Positions 15,364-22,570 of a stretch of DNA of 43,869 nucleotides are shown one piece after another. The stretch is from assembly GCA_937870675.1 (NCBI GenBank), contig CALMZN010000018.1, positions 1 to 43,869 on the forward strand. Reading direction: 5' to 3'. A model generated the notes under the pieces. The model ran no database searches. It was not told the origin of the DNA and worked only from the letters and a program-made list of their open reading frames with translations. The position numbers and the translations under genes were made by a program. Each line of letters begins with the position of its first letter. Position 1 is the first letter of the stretch. Origin of the DNA: an uncultured bacterium (lineage in GTDB: Bacteria > Patescibacteriota > Patescibacteriia > UBA1558 > GWA2-36-10).

Positions 15364-17234
15364 CTATCAAACACTTTTTCTCTTTTGATAAGCAGACCCA
15401 AGTTGCTCCTGTCGCCCAAGACATTGCGACTCTCATAGCGATAAATTTCAAAAGAGTCAACCTGATTATTCAAATAATAATAAACTGTTGCTGTTTGCCC
15501 AGCTTTGTTTTGGGCCAAGGAATAAAGCCCATAATCAAAAAGTACTTCCCAATATTGGTCATTCTGATAAAATCTGACCAGATAATAATTGCTTACTAAA
15601 TTATTATAATTTATTTTTAAGGTCTGTGCCTCAGCCGACTGTGTCAATGACCATGCTTTGAGTAGACCATCTTCTCCGCTCGTCACTGACTCAAGCTCAA
15701 AATAAGGCATACTCTTTTCACCAGAAGTGTCTTTGCTCTGCCACAAAAAAATATTGTCCTTGGCATAAGTCAAGTTGTAATCCGCCAAAACAGCCCCCCA
15801 GCGATCCGGCATAGTCAGTGGATCGCCGTGCTTCCAATATAGCGGACTATTGCTGTCATTTTTGGTGGAAATAAATTGGCTCATATCCATCAAGATATAA
15901 TCTACTTTTGGCAAGCTAAAATCTCTTTCCGCAAATATTGTCTTGCCGTAATAAGCATAGTCAATATTGTAGATCTCTCTGCGTGTGCTCAAGGCCGGCA
16001 AAAATGACGAATCCGCGCATACTGTTGCTTGGGGTGGAATCAAGTCAATTATTTTTTGCCTATCTTGATGGTAATTTGGCAAAAATTTCTTGCCAAGTAC
16101 TGAAAAAACGGGTGTGTCAAATATCACAAAAAATAAAATAGAAAAAATAAATAGGACAACAAAAAATGGCTGGTGTTTATAAATCAACCCTAATTTTTGA
16201 GTATTTTTTTTGCTAAATATGGTCCAAAGCCCAAAAATATAAGCCAAGAAAATTCCGGGCATCAAAAACATCACATAGTGGGTCTGTAGCTGGACGCCAT
16301 TGATGCCACCGTTCTTCATCAGATATAGTGAAAACGGAAATAGCGACAAAAGTAAATATTTTTTGGCTAAAAAAGGAACAAAAAGAAATGGCAAAAAATA
16401 ATAAAAAATAAGAATAACATTATTTATAGTAAAAATGTGAGTAAGCACAGCTAGGGGATGCTTCAGCCAGTTAAAAATAACGCCCAACAAACTATCGCCA
16501 CCCAGCCAATTGTAATATACCAAAAATTTGAAACTATTGGCTGGCGAAACCAAGCTAATAATATAAATGGCCGCAAAAAAATATATTAAAGAACTAATAA
16601 AAATATTTATACTGAACTTTAGCGATCTTTTTTCTAATACGCTAAACAAGGCCAAACCCAAAAATAAAAAAGCAGCATCTTCGCGAGTAAGCAAGGTGAG
16701 GACAAAAAATAACACAAACCACTTGAGCTTTTTTTGTTGGTAAAAATAAAAAGCCCAAAAAAACAAAAAAACCATCAGGTGCAACATGTGAAACTCAAAT
16801 AACACTTGACGATGCACAAAGGGATTGGTCAGCCACAAAAAAGCAGTAGTATAAGCGAAAATGACATTGCTGGAATATTTTTTGGCAATAAGGTAAATTG
16901 GCCAAGCTGCTAGAGCGGTGATTATCACTTGAATAATTAAGAGAGTGATGGCTGATGGCTTGATAGCATAAAACGGCAACAACAAAAGCAGGGCTGGTGA
17001 AAAATGATCAGCCAGATAATTGTTCAAAGTAATGGTTTCAGCAAACCAGCGACCATGCCAAGTATTAAAAAAAGTTTGGTTAAAAATCCCCAAGTCAGAG
17101 ATGTTGTAGCCAAAATAATAATATTTTTTGAGAACCAAAAAAATAAAGAACAAAATAAAGACCAGAATACTGACCCAAAGATATCTTTGGCTATGTTTGG
17201 CTAGGTCGGATTTTATTCTACTAACAAAATTCAT
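15345..17234 (-). CDS. DUF2079 family polytopic membrane protein
   Basis: A 629-residue integral membrane protein of the DUF2079 family, thought to belong to the GT-C-like membrane glycosyltransferases but without a known reaction. Seen: one membrane segment at 19-36, then the family motif YNISDLGIFNQTFFNTWHGR (43-62), LADHFSPALLLLLPFYAI (74-91), further hydrophobic helices to about residue 375, and a C-terminal region containing a DSSFLPALSTRREIYN segment (near 405) that is also typical of the family. The C-terminal 130 residues look like a soluble beta-rich domain. A TATAAT box lies 7 bases before the ATG. It faces a second GT-C-like gene tail to tail, so the two may both serve surface glycan assembly. 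Confidence 0.85.
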   Translation of the reverse strand: MNFVSRIKSDLAKHSQRYLWVSILVFILFFIFLVLKKYYYFGYNISDLGIFNQTFFNTWHGRWFAETITLNNYLADHFSPALLLLLPFYAIKPSAITLLIIQVIITALAAWPIYLIAKKYSSNVIFAYTTAFLWLTNPFVHRQVLFEFHMLHLMVFLFFWAFYFYQQKKLKWFVLFFVLTLLTREDAAFLFLGLALFSVLEKRSLKFSINIFISSLIYFFAAIYIISLVSPANSFKFLVYYNWLGGDSLLGVIFNWLKHPLAVLTHIFTINNVILIFYYFLPFLFVPFLAKKYLLLSLFPFSLYLMKNGGINGVQLQTHYVMFLMPGIFLAYIFGLWTIFSKKNTQKLGLIYKHQPFFVVLFIFSILFFVIFDTPVFSVLGKKFLPNYHQDRQKIIDLIPPQATVCADSSFLPALSTRREIYNIDYAYYGKTIFAERDFSLPKVDYILMDMSQFISTKNDSNSPLYWKHGDPLTMPDRWGAVLADYNLTYAKDNIFLWQSKDTSGEKSMPYFELESVTSGEDGLLKAWSLTQSAEAQTLKINYNNLVSNYYLVRFYQNDQYWEVLFDYGLYSLAQNKAGQTATVYYYLNNQVDSFEIYRYESRNVLGDRSNLGLLIKREKVFDRTYFSQ

Positions 17235-17241
17235 TAGTATA

Positions 17242-17247
17242 ATTATA
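17242..17247 (-). promoter_or_regulatory. -10 box close to the DUF2079 start
   Basis: A perfect TATAAT on the minus strand, 7 bases upstream of the ATG at 17234, with TGTGC before it and no good -35 box. Transcription would begin at about the start codon, implying a leaderless message. Confidence 0.45.
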
Positions 17248-17289
17248 GCACACCAAATTCAACCCAACGGATTGATTTTGAACCAGACA

Positions 17290-17318
17290 TTGACAAATAT
17301 TGATATTTAGTATATAAT
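17290..17318 (+). promoter_or_regulatory. Full-consensus sigma70 promoter of the GC-rich lipoprotein gene
   Basis: TTGACA at 17290-17295 and TATAAT at 17313-17318, exactly 17 bases apart: the full consensus. Expected transcription start is near 17325, downstream of the ATG at 17322, which supports the later start at 17379. Confidence 0.9.
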
Positions 17319-17378
17319 ATAATGTTAGTAAAAGCCCTATTTTGGGCACAAATCCGAACCTTGAAAGTGAGGTGCTAT

Positions 17379-18095
17379 ATGCGTCGCTATGTGCTTATCT
17401 CCTGTCTGCTGATGGCCCTACTGCCACTCTGTGGCTGTGCTGGCCACCGCCTTCCCTTTGGTCTGGGTGTCGATTACCGGGACTCTGAAGGTCGCGCTCT
17501 GGACTGGCCCCGCGGTGACAATCCGGTCACCGTGGAGATGTTCTTTATCCTGAACTACAATGAGCCGGTGTATATCTCTGTCAACGGCGGGCCCCGAAAC
17601 GAGCTAAGGCCGGGAAGAAACAGCGTCGTCACCCTGACTTCGAAGAAGTCCATACCTTTCGAGGTCTGGTGGGGCAAACGTGTCGGTTACGACACTTTCC
17701 TTGAAGGTGATCCTCACTATGTGGTTGGTCTGTACACTGGCCAGCCAATCATCATTGATGAGTTGTTCCTCCGAAATCTGGTGCGTCTCGAGTTCGTGGT
17801 GGCCAACATTTCTGGTGAAAGCATTGACTTTGTTGACGGTCACGGAAATGTCTTCACTCTCAAGCCGGGAGAAGACAGGGTCTTGAATATCCTTGCCGGG
17901 GACTACATCTTGACCTGGCGACCTTCGGACAAAAGTTATGCTGGTTCCAGTATGAGGGGTCGCCGAATGGTCCGACCTGGACAACCGATTTTCTGGAAGG
18001 AAGTGCTTTACGACGCCGGAACACTGATCGACCGTAGTAGGCCAACTTGGGCTGAAGACATCCTGTTCCGCAATGGTGGATACATCCCCATATAA
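17379..18095 (+). CDS. GC-rich putative lipoprotein of unknown function, probably acquired
   Basis: I do not recognise this 238-residue protein. Its N-terminus MRRYVLISCLLMALLPLCGC is a lipoprotein-type signal with lipobox Leu-Cys-Gly-Cys, so it should be anchored outside the membrane. The rest is rich in beta-type sequence, with two similar stretches (VTVEMFFILNYNEPVYISVNG and LEFVVANISGESIDFVDGHG, about 110 residues apart), suggesting two related beta domains. The start at 17379 is chosen because GAGG lies 7 bases upstream and the promoter predicts a start of transcription after 17322. Base composition is strikingly GC-rich with GC-ending codons, against AT-rich neighbours. It is a stand-alone unit with its own consensus promoter and strong terminator. 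Confidence 0.75.
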   Translation: MRRYVLISCLLMALLPLCGCAGHRLPFGLGVDYRDSEGRALDWPRGDNPVTVEMFFILNYNEPVYISVNGGPRNELRPGRNSVVTLTSKKSIPFEVWWGKRVGYDTFLEGDPHYVVGLYTGQPIIIDELFLRNLVRLEFVVANISGESIDFVDGHGNVFTLKPGEDRVLNILAGDYILTWRPSDKSYAGSSMRGRRMVRPGQPIFWKEVLYDAGTLIDRSRPTWAEDILFRNGGYIPI

Positions 18096-18115
18096 CCTGC
18101 ACCGCACCAAAAACA

Positions 18116-18156
18116 AGCGGCTCCAACCACCGTGGTTGGAGCCGCTATTATTTTTA
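18116..18156. terminator. Strong hairpin terminator of the GC-rich gene
   Basis: Perfect 15-bp arms AGCGGCTCCAACCAC (18116-18130) and GTGGTTGGAGCCGCT (18132-18146) with one base between, then ATTATTTTTAC on the plus strand. On the minus strand the hairpin is followed by TTGTTTTTGG, so it can also end transcripts of the pilin-like cluster. Confidence 0.9.
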
Positions 18157-18192
18157 CAAAAATTACAATTCGATATAACTAGTAAAAAACTA

Positions 18193-18591
18193 TTAGCCAG
18201 CTGGCGGTATTGGCACTGCGGCTGGAGTAGTTCCTCCCCCAACACCAATACCTTCAATCAATCTTAACATCACAAAATTGACTATCACATAAGACGCAAA
18301 AATAATAGCCAAGCCAATCGTAGCATTGATAATGGTCTCTCGTGATTTTTTGATGGCTTCGGTGTTGCCAGCTGAAGTCATCCACTTGAAACCCGCCCAA
18401 AGCATCAGAACAATGACTATGGCCCCCACAAAATAAAGGATGGTGTTGATAATGGAAGTAATAATTTGAATCGGAGTTTTATTGCTCACTAAACCAGTGC
18501 CTCCAGCCGCTTCGTTCAAGGAGTCCAAAGGATTCACTGCTAGAGCAGTAAAAGGCAACAATAGAAATAAGGAAATAATATATTTATACAT
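18193..18591 (-). CDS. TrbC/VirB2-like pilin-type protein A
   Basis: A 132-residue secreted/membrane protein of the TrbC/VirB2-like family that is abundant in CPR genomes. It has a signal peptide (MYKYIISLFLLLPFTALA, cleavage before VNP), two hydrophobic helices (about 45-70 and 88-112) and between them the shared core GFKWMTSAGNTEAIKKSRET. A Gly/Pro-rich C-terminus follows (IGVGGGTTPAAVPIPPAG). The start is ATG 18591, with AAGGTG 8 bases upstream; the frame extends to GTG 18600 but that lacks spacing. It is the last of four tandem paralogues. VirB2 proteins form pilus rods in type IV secretion systems; no VirB4/VirD4 partner is in the window, so filament formation is inferred. Confidence 0.8.
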   Translation of the reverse strand: MYKYIISLFLLLPFTALAVNPLDSLNEAAGGTGLVSNKTPIQIITSIINTILYFVGAIVIVLMLWAGFKWMTSAGNTEAIKKSRETIINATIGLAIIFASYVIVNFVMLRLIEGIGVGGGTTPAAVPIPPAG

Positions 18592-18604
18592 ATAATTCAC
18601 ACCT

Positions 18605-18643
18605 TAGTAGGCAAAAAGCTTGCCTACTATAGTCTAGACTATA
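18605..18643. repeat. Two adjacent palindromes between pilin-like genes A and B
   Basis: A hairpin with 10-bp arms TAGTAGGCAA (18605-18614) and TTGCCTACTA (18620-18629) is followed directly by a perfect 16-bp palindrome TATAGTCTAGACTATA (18628-18643). They occupy the 70-bp gap between two co-directional pilin genes. There is no T run, so an mRNA processing or stability element is more likely than a terminator; an operator is also possible. Confidence 0.6.
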
Positions 18644-18661
18644 TGTCTTAGTTCAAATACA

Positions 18662-19018
18662 CTACGTTAAAAGTTGGTTTGACAATTGGTCAAAGATGTA
18701 TTGAGCGGCGGCGTATGAAGCGAAAATAATGGCCAAGCCAACAACAGCGGCGCCCATGATTTTCTTGGCGGCCTCAATCTGCTCACTATTACCCTGAGAA
18801 GTGAACCATTTGAATCCACCATAAAGGAATAACAAGACGGCAATCGCGCCTAAGAAGGTCAAAATAATGTTCGTAATATTTGCAACAACCTCGAATATAT
18901 CTTTACTGGTTTCTGGAGCTGTGGATAGATTCTGTAAACTATTTCGGCCAAATGGATCATCTTGAGCCATAGCCATACCTGGCGCTAAAAGCATTAGGGA
19001 AACTAATAATTTTTTCAT
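18662..19018 (-). CDS. TrbC/VirB2-like pilin-type protein B
   Basis: A 118-residue paralogue of protein A. The start is ATG 19018, because AAAGGGGGTG, the strongest ribosome-binding site in the cluster, lies 5 bases before it and the protein then begins with a clean signal peptide (MKKLLVSLMLLAPGMAMA, cleavage before QDD). The longer frame to 19111 adds a spurious hydrophobic leader. After a short linker it has the two-helix hairpin with GGFKWFTSQGNSEQIEAAKK between the helices and ends GLAIIFASYAAAQYIF. The strong ribosome-binding site suggests it is the most highly translated member, as expected for a major structural subunit. Confidence 0.8.
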   Translation of the reverse strand: MKKLLVSLMLLAPGMAMAQDDPFGRNSLQNLSTAPETSKDIFEVVANITNIILTFLGAIAVLLFLYGGFKWFTSQGNSEQIEAAKKIMGAAVVGLAIIFASYAAAQYIFDQLSNQLLT

Positions 19019-19128
19019 TTCTTCACCCCCTTTCAATTTTAAGATTTTAATAATTAATAACAAGGTACTTTTTACTAATAATATTATAGTCCAAAAACCA
19101 CAAAACATCAAGAACCGAGAAATTATGT

Positions 19129-19518
19129 TTATTTTAAAAATTCGGTAAAAACATAATTCAATATTACATAGCTAAAGAAAATCATAGCTAGGCCAAATAT
19201 CGCCCAGACCAATGTCTCTCTGCCTTTCTTTACTTTTTCGGGATTGCCTTGGGAAGTGAGCCAGGTAAAACCACCCAAAACCAGATACAATAAAGCCACA
19301 GCCCCAACTATGCCTAAGATGGCTTTGATGACATTGTTGATAAGTAAGGGGACGGTATCAACTGATAGGGGGTTGTCTAGGGAAATTCTATCATCTGTTG
19401 CTGCCCAAGCCGACAAGGGAAGCGTGGCTAGCCAAAATAAATTTATTATTTTTTTTACCCCGTTAAATAAATTTTTTCGGGGCTTACCAACATTATTCAT
19501 ATTTTTTATATTTTTCAT
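19129..19518 (-). CDS. TrbC/VirB2-like pilin-type protein C
   Basis: A 129-residue paralogue with the same two-helix core (LGGFTWLTSQGNPEKVKKGR, then GLAMIFFSYVILNYVF). The signal-like segment KKIINLFWLATLPLSAWA is preceded by an unusually long polar N-terminus (about 20 residues from ATG 19518). That extra piece is encoded inside the inverted-repeat unit 19457-19589: the codons for FNGV are the arm TTTAACGGGGT. No ATG, GTG or TTG lies between the arm and the signal peptide, so the gene appears to depend on a start inside the unit. I infer that the unit inserted at the original start. The first ATG (19518) or ATG 19500 could be used. Confidence 0.75.
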   Translation of the reverse strand: MKNIKNMNNVGKPRKNLFNGVKKIINLFWLATLPLSAWAATDDRISLDNPLSVDTVPLLINNVIKAILGIVGAVALLYLVLGGFTWLTSQGNPEKVKKGRETLVWAIFGLAMIFFSYVILNYVFTEFLK

Positions 19519-19589
19519 TGGTGTCTAATTTATATAGTCATGCAATAAATTTAAAATTTAAACTATGTTTAAATTTTATTTAACGGGGT
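19457..19589 (-). repeat. Inverted-repeat unit, copy 3 (133 bp)
   Basis: Perfect 15-bp arms ACCCCGTTAAATAAA (19457-19471) and TTTATTTAACGGGGT (19575-19589). It covers the 5' end of pilin-like gene C and its upstream gap. Inside, TTTTAAATTTATT followed shortly by ATG resembles the leader of the GIY-YIG gene in copy 1, and the right transcript arm in one frame reads Y-L-T-G-stop. A nearer CCCCG (transcript CCCCGAAAAAATTTATTTAACGGGG) offers an alternative pairing with the right arm. Confidence 0.65.
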
Positions 19590-19608
19590 GAATATATTTA
19601 TGATTGTC

Positions 19609-19649
19609 ATTGCGAGTTCCGTCGCGTCAGACGCGACGGAACTCGCAAT
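19609..19649. repeat. 41-bp near-loopless palindrome
   Basis: Perfect 20-bp arms, ATTGCGAGTTCCGTCGCGTC (19609-19628) and its complement (19630-19649), around one base. It sits between pilin-like genes D and C, directly upstream of inverted-repeat copy 3. There is no T run on the minus strand, so terminator function is doubtful. Its 21-bp centre (19619-19639) is identical to the centre of the hairpin after recA at 25419-25439. Confidence 0.8.
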
Positions 19650-19663
19650 CACAGCTTTATTTT

Positions 19664-20341
19664 TTATATTCCTGGTATCACTGGTAAATCATCTAAGGGA
19701 TTCATCATGACACAAATATAGTGTTCATCGCCGGGGCACAAATTCTTCTCATAATATTCACTTATTGCTGGCAACAAAGACAGATCTAATACATTATAAC
19801 ACTTCCAGCTCTCAAAATTAGGTAACCCTTCTATGGGATTCATTTCCGCCTTGACCTCACACTTGGTGACACACTCCTCGTGCCAACAAACATAGGGATT
19901 GATGGCCGTACTACCCGCAATCACGTTGCAAGGTGTTTCATCTGACTTGCCATCGCATTGGTCCGCCACAGCGCCAATCTGATAGTCACTCTTTACATCT
20001 AAAATATCATTCACGAAAAAATTTAATAACAAATAACTAGTAAAAGCAATGAACAGAGCAATGACTGTGTTGGTCATGGTCTGTTGGCCTTTGCGCACTT
20101 TTTCTTGGTTACCTTGTGATGTCATCCACTGGAAACCGCCAATTACAAAGTACAACAAGGCCACCGCCCCCATAGCGCCGAGCAATAACTTGGTTAATAA
20201 AATAAAACCAGTGGCCACGTCAACTAATTGACAATCTCCATCAGTAATACAATTCAAAGAATCCAAAAATCCTGACTCAGCCGCAAAAGCTACTAGTGGC
20301 AAAGCAAAAATTGTTAAAATTATTATTTTAAAATATTTCAT
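19664..20341 (-). CDS. TrbC/VirB2-like pilin-type protein D with Cys-rich C-terminal domain
   Basis: A 225-residue paralogue with signal peptide (MKYFKIIILTIFALPLVAFA), a short Cys-containing loop (SLNCITDGDCQLV), and the two-helix core around GGFQWMTSQGNQEKVRKGQQ. Unlike A, B and C it continues for about 105 residues after the second helix. This tail has about ten cysteines and two copies of the short motif M-N-P-(I/L)-x-x-L-P, each following a Cys-containing strand, so it is probably a disulfide-bonded domain outside the membrane. It could be a tip or adhesive subunit. Its ATG overlaps the stop of the solute-binding gene by 4 bp (ATGA), so the two are translationally coupled. Confidence 0.78.
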   Translation of the reverse strand: MKYFKIIILTIFALPLVAFAAESGFLDSLNCITDGDCQLVDVATGFILLTKLLLGAMGAVALLYFVIGGFQWMTSQGNQEKVRKGQQTMTNTVIALFIAFTSYLLLNFFVNDILDVKSDYQIGAVADQCDGKSDETPCNVIAGSTAINPYVCWHEECVTKCEVKAEMNPIEGLPNFESWKCYNVLDLSLLPAISEYYEKNLCPGDEHYICVMMNPLDDLPVIPGI

Positions 20342-21702
20342 TGGCTGGGCTGATAAGTTTGATTTATTCTATCAATAAATAATTTCAAATCTGACTGGTT
20401 GTTGATGTCAATTTTGTTGTCAGCCAAACCATTGATAAAATCGGCCATATAGCTTTCGGCTTTGGGGTAATCATAACCAGTGTACCAGTTGTCGGCGGTC
20501 AAAACCTGATTGGCAAAAGGAGCAATGTCGGGATTATTCTTTTGCTCAATGATCAATGAACGCAAAGCAGTTGGTTTTTTGTTTTGATCCAAATATTTTT
20601 TGACATTTTGGGCGCTGGCTGTGTTTTGGATAAAGTTCCAAGCTACGCCTTGATTCTTGGATTTTTTGGCGACCACATTGACCCAGTAGTCGGCATAATA
20701 CTTTGTGCCTTGTGATCCTTCGGTTTGTGGAAAATTGGTAATGCCCCATTCAAATGGCACTCCGGCTTTACGCAAAGCGTCGGCGTGATAGCTATAACCA
20801 AAGAAATAGGCCAGTTTGCCAGAGCTAAACATATCAAAAGCATTGGGCAAACTCTTGCTCCAAGAATATGAAGCCAAGCCCGGTCGAGCAAAGCTAATAT
20901 AAAAATTTATAGCTTCTTGAAATCTAGCGGCTGATTGCTCTTCACCAACTGGATTAAACTTTGTGCCTTTTAGATTAACTTGGGTTTGGAGCATCAAGCT
21001 AGAAACTATATCAAAAAATCTTGGTATGTTGTCGGCCGTGCCCAAGGCCACACCTGATTGAACTATTTTATTGTCAGTGGTCACTTTGGTCAGCTGACTG
21101 GTCTGATCCACCAGATCATTGAAGGTAATGATTTTTTCGGGCAAGCTAGCTTGGTCAAGTAAGTCCTCGTTATAAAAAGTGACTAGCGTGTCTAGCGAAT
21201 AAGGCAAAGCATATATTTGATTGTTTTTGACCACATTGTTGTACACCACATCAACATACTGGTTCTTAACTTCGTTGGCGCTAAGCCCTTTTACTGTCTG
21301 CAAAGTGACGACTGTTTCTTTTTTTATGGTGCCTTTTATTTCCTGCACTGGAATTTGGACTGTGCTGGGCATGGGCACAATGCGATTTTGGTATTTATTG
21401 AGCCAGCTGGCTGGAATAGCAAAAACATCCGGCCCCCGATCATCAGCCCAGGCCTCTAATAATTTTCTTTCATATTCTTCATAACGAAGCTGTTTGTAGG
21501 TGACTTTCACGGTAGGGTGGCTAGCTTGGTAGTCCTGTATCAAGCTAGCTACTTGTGTGGGGCTATCCCACACTCCCCAGTAGGTCAAAGCCACGGGTTG
21601 ACTGGCACTATCTGTGGAGCAACCCAAGCCCTTACAACCAAAACCAGAGGTGATGACAAACACTCCGATCAATAATAATGTAATTATTTTGTAGCCACGC
21701 AT
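20338..21702 (-). CDS. Extracellular solute-binding lipoprotein (family 1)
   Basis: A 454-residue periplasmic-type binding protein of the ABC sugar-uptake class. It begins with a lipoprotein signal (hydrophobic 5-20, candidate lipid-bearing Cys23), then LTYWGVWDSPTQVASLIQDY, the usual first strand of family 1 binding proteins, GPDVFAIPASWL near 95, IYALPYSLDTLVTFYNEDLL near 165 and a C-terminal lobe with YADYWVNVVAKKSKNQGVAW. No permease or ATPase gene is next to it; instead it is coupled to the pilin-like cluster. It may have been recruited as a surface receptor of that apparatus or may use a transporter encoded elsewhere. Ligand unknown. Confidence 0.85.
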   Translation of the reverse strand: MRGYKIITLLLIGVFVITSGFGCKGLGCSTDSASQPVALTYWGVWDSPTQVASLIQDYQASHPTVKVTYKQLRYEEYERKLLEAWADDRGPDVFAIPASWLNKYQNRIVPMPSTVQIPVQEIKGTIKKETVVTLQTVKGLSANEVKNQYVDVVYNNVVKNNQIYALPYSLDTLVTFYNEDLLDQASLPEKIITFNDLVDQTSQLTKVTTDNKIVQSGVALGTADNIPRFFDIVSSLMLQTQVNLKGTKFNPVGEEQSAARFQEAINFYISFARPGLASYSWSKSLPNAFDMFSSGKLAYFFGYSYHADALRKAGVPFEWGITNFPQTEGSQGTKYYADYWVNVVAKKSKNQGVAWNFIQNTASAQNVKKYLDQNKKPTALRSLIIEQKNNPDIAPFANQVLTADNWYTGYDYPKAESYMADFINGLADNKIDINNQSDLKLFIDRINQTYQPSQ

Positions 21703-21703
21703 A

Positions 21704-22570
21704 TTAATTTACTATTTGACGTAAATATTTTTTTAATTCTTTCTTAAAGGCCGATCTTTTTAGGCCAAAATTTATAATGGCCTTCATAAATTCCAGCTTG
21801 TTGCCACAGTCATAATAATCTCCCTCATAAAGACAAGCATAGCCAACTCGCTCTTTGATGTAACGAGCAATAGCATCGGTCAGCTGGATCTCGCCACCAG
21901 CGCCGGGTTTTTGCTTGGCCAAAAAGTCAAATATCTCTGGGGTCAATATATAGCGACCAGTGACAGCCAAATTGGAAGGCGCTTTGCTGGGAGTGGGTTT
22001 TTCAATCAACTTTTTTATTTCAGCTGTGCGCTCGTCAATTTTTAGAGAGTCAATAATGCCGTATTTGTAAGTTTCTTTTTTGTTGACTTTGGTGACACCC
22101 AAAACTATGTCTTCATATTTTTCATAAACCCGCATTAGTTGTTTTATGGCTGGCACCCTGGAATCAATAATGTCATCGCCAGCAATTACCACAAATGGCT
22201 CATCACCGATCAGCTCTCGAGCAGTCAGTACAGCATGTCCCAAACCCTTTGGTGTTTTTTGTCGAACATAAATGAATTTAGCCATGTCCGAAATTTTTAG
22301 CATCTCAGCCAGCTCGGTCTTTTTTCCTTTCTGACGAAGTCGGTACTCTAGCTCAAAATTGCGGTCAAAATGATCTTCAATGGCGCGCTTATTGGCTGAA
22401 GTGACAAAAATTATTTCTTCAATACCGGATTGCACGGCCTCCTCCACGATATATTGGATAATCGGCTTGTCAACCACAGTCAGCATTTCCTTGGGTTGGA
22501 CTTTGGTGGCTGGCAAAAACCTAGTGCCAAGCCCCGCCACCGGAATTACTGCCTTCCTAATCTTTTTCAC
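21704..22570 (-). CDS. galU: UTP--glucose-1-phosphate uridylyltransferase
   Basis: Makes UDP-glucose from UTP and glucose 1-phosphate for cell-surface polysaccharides. The 288-residue protein has the pyrophosphorylase signature VIPVAGLGTRFLPATK near 7-22, then QPKEMLTVVDKPIIQYIVEE, VIAGDDII near 125, and GEIQLTDAI near 230. I place the start at GTG 22570, which yields the family N-terminus (M)KKIRKAVIPVAG. The bases just before it are TAACGGG, the arm of an inverted repeat, with no spacing to the GTG; ATG 22588 inside the same unit is an alternative. It lies 1 bp after the solute-binding gene start and leads a polysaccharide block. Confidence 0.93.
   Translation of the reverse strand: MKKIRKAVIPVAGLGTRFLPATKVQPKEMLTVVDKPIIQYIVEEAVQSGIEEIIFVTSANKRAIEDHFDRNFELEYRLRQKGKKTELAEMLKISDMAKFIYVRQKTPKGLGHAVLTARELIGDEPFVVIAGDDIIDSRVPAIKQLMRVYEKYEDIVLGVTKVNKKETYKYGIIDSLKIDERTAEIKKLIEKPTPSKAPSNLAVTGRYILTPEIFDFLAKQKPGAGGEIQLTDAIARYIKERVGYACLYEGDYYDCGNKLEFMKAIINFGLKRSAFKKELKKYLRQIVN

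Noticed and set aside
17604..18257. Long minus-strand reading frame opposite the GC-rich lipoprotein gene
   Set aside because: It is an antisense shadow produced by GC-rich codons; it has no ribosome-binding site or recognisable domain and crosses the terminator hairpin.
19019..19111. N-terminal extension of pilin-like protein B
   Set aside because: The very strong ribosome-binding site before ATG 19018 and the clean signal peptide after it show that the extension is not translated as part of B.
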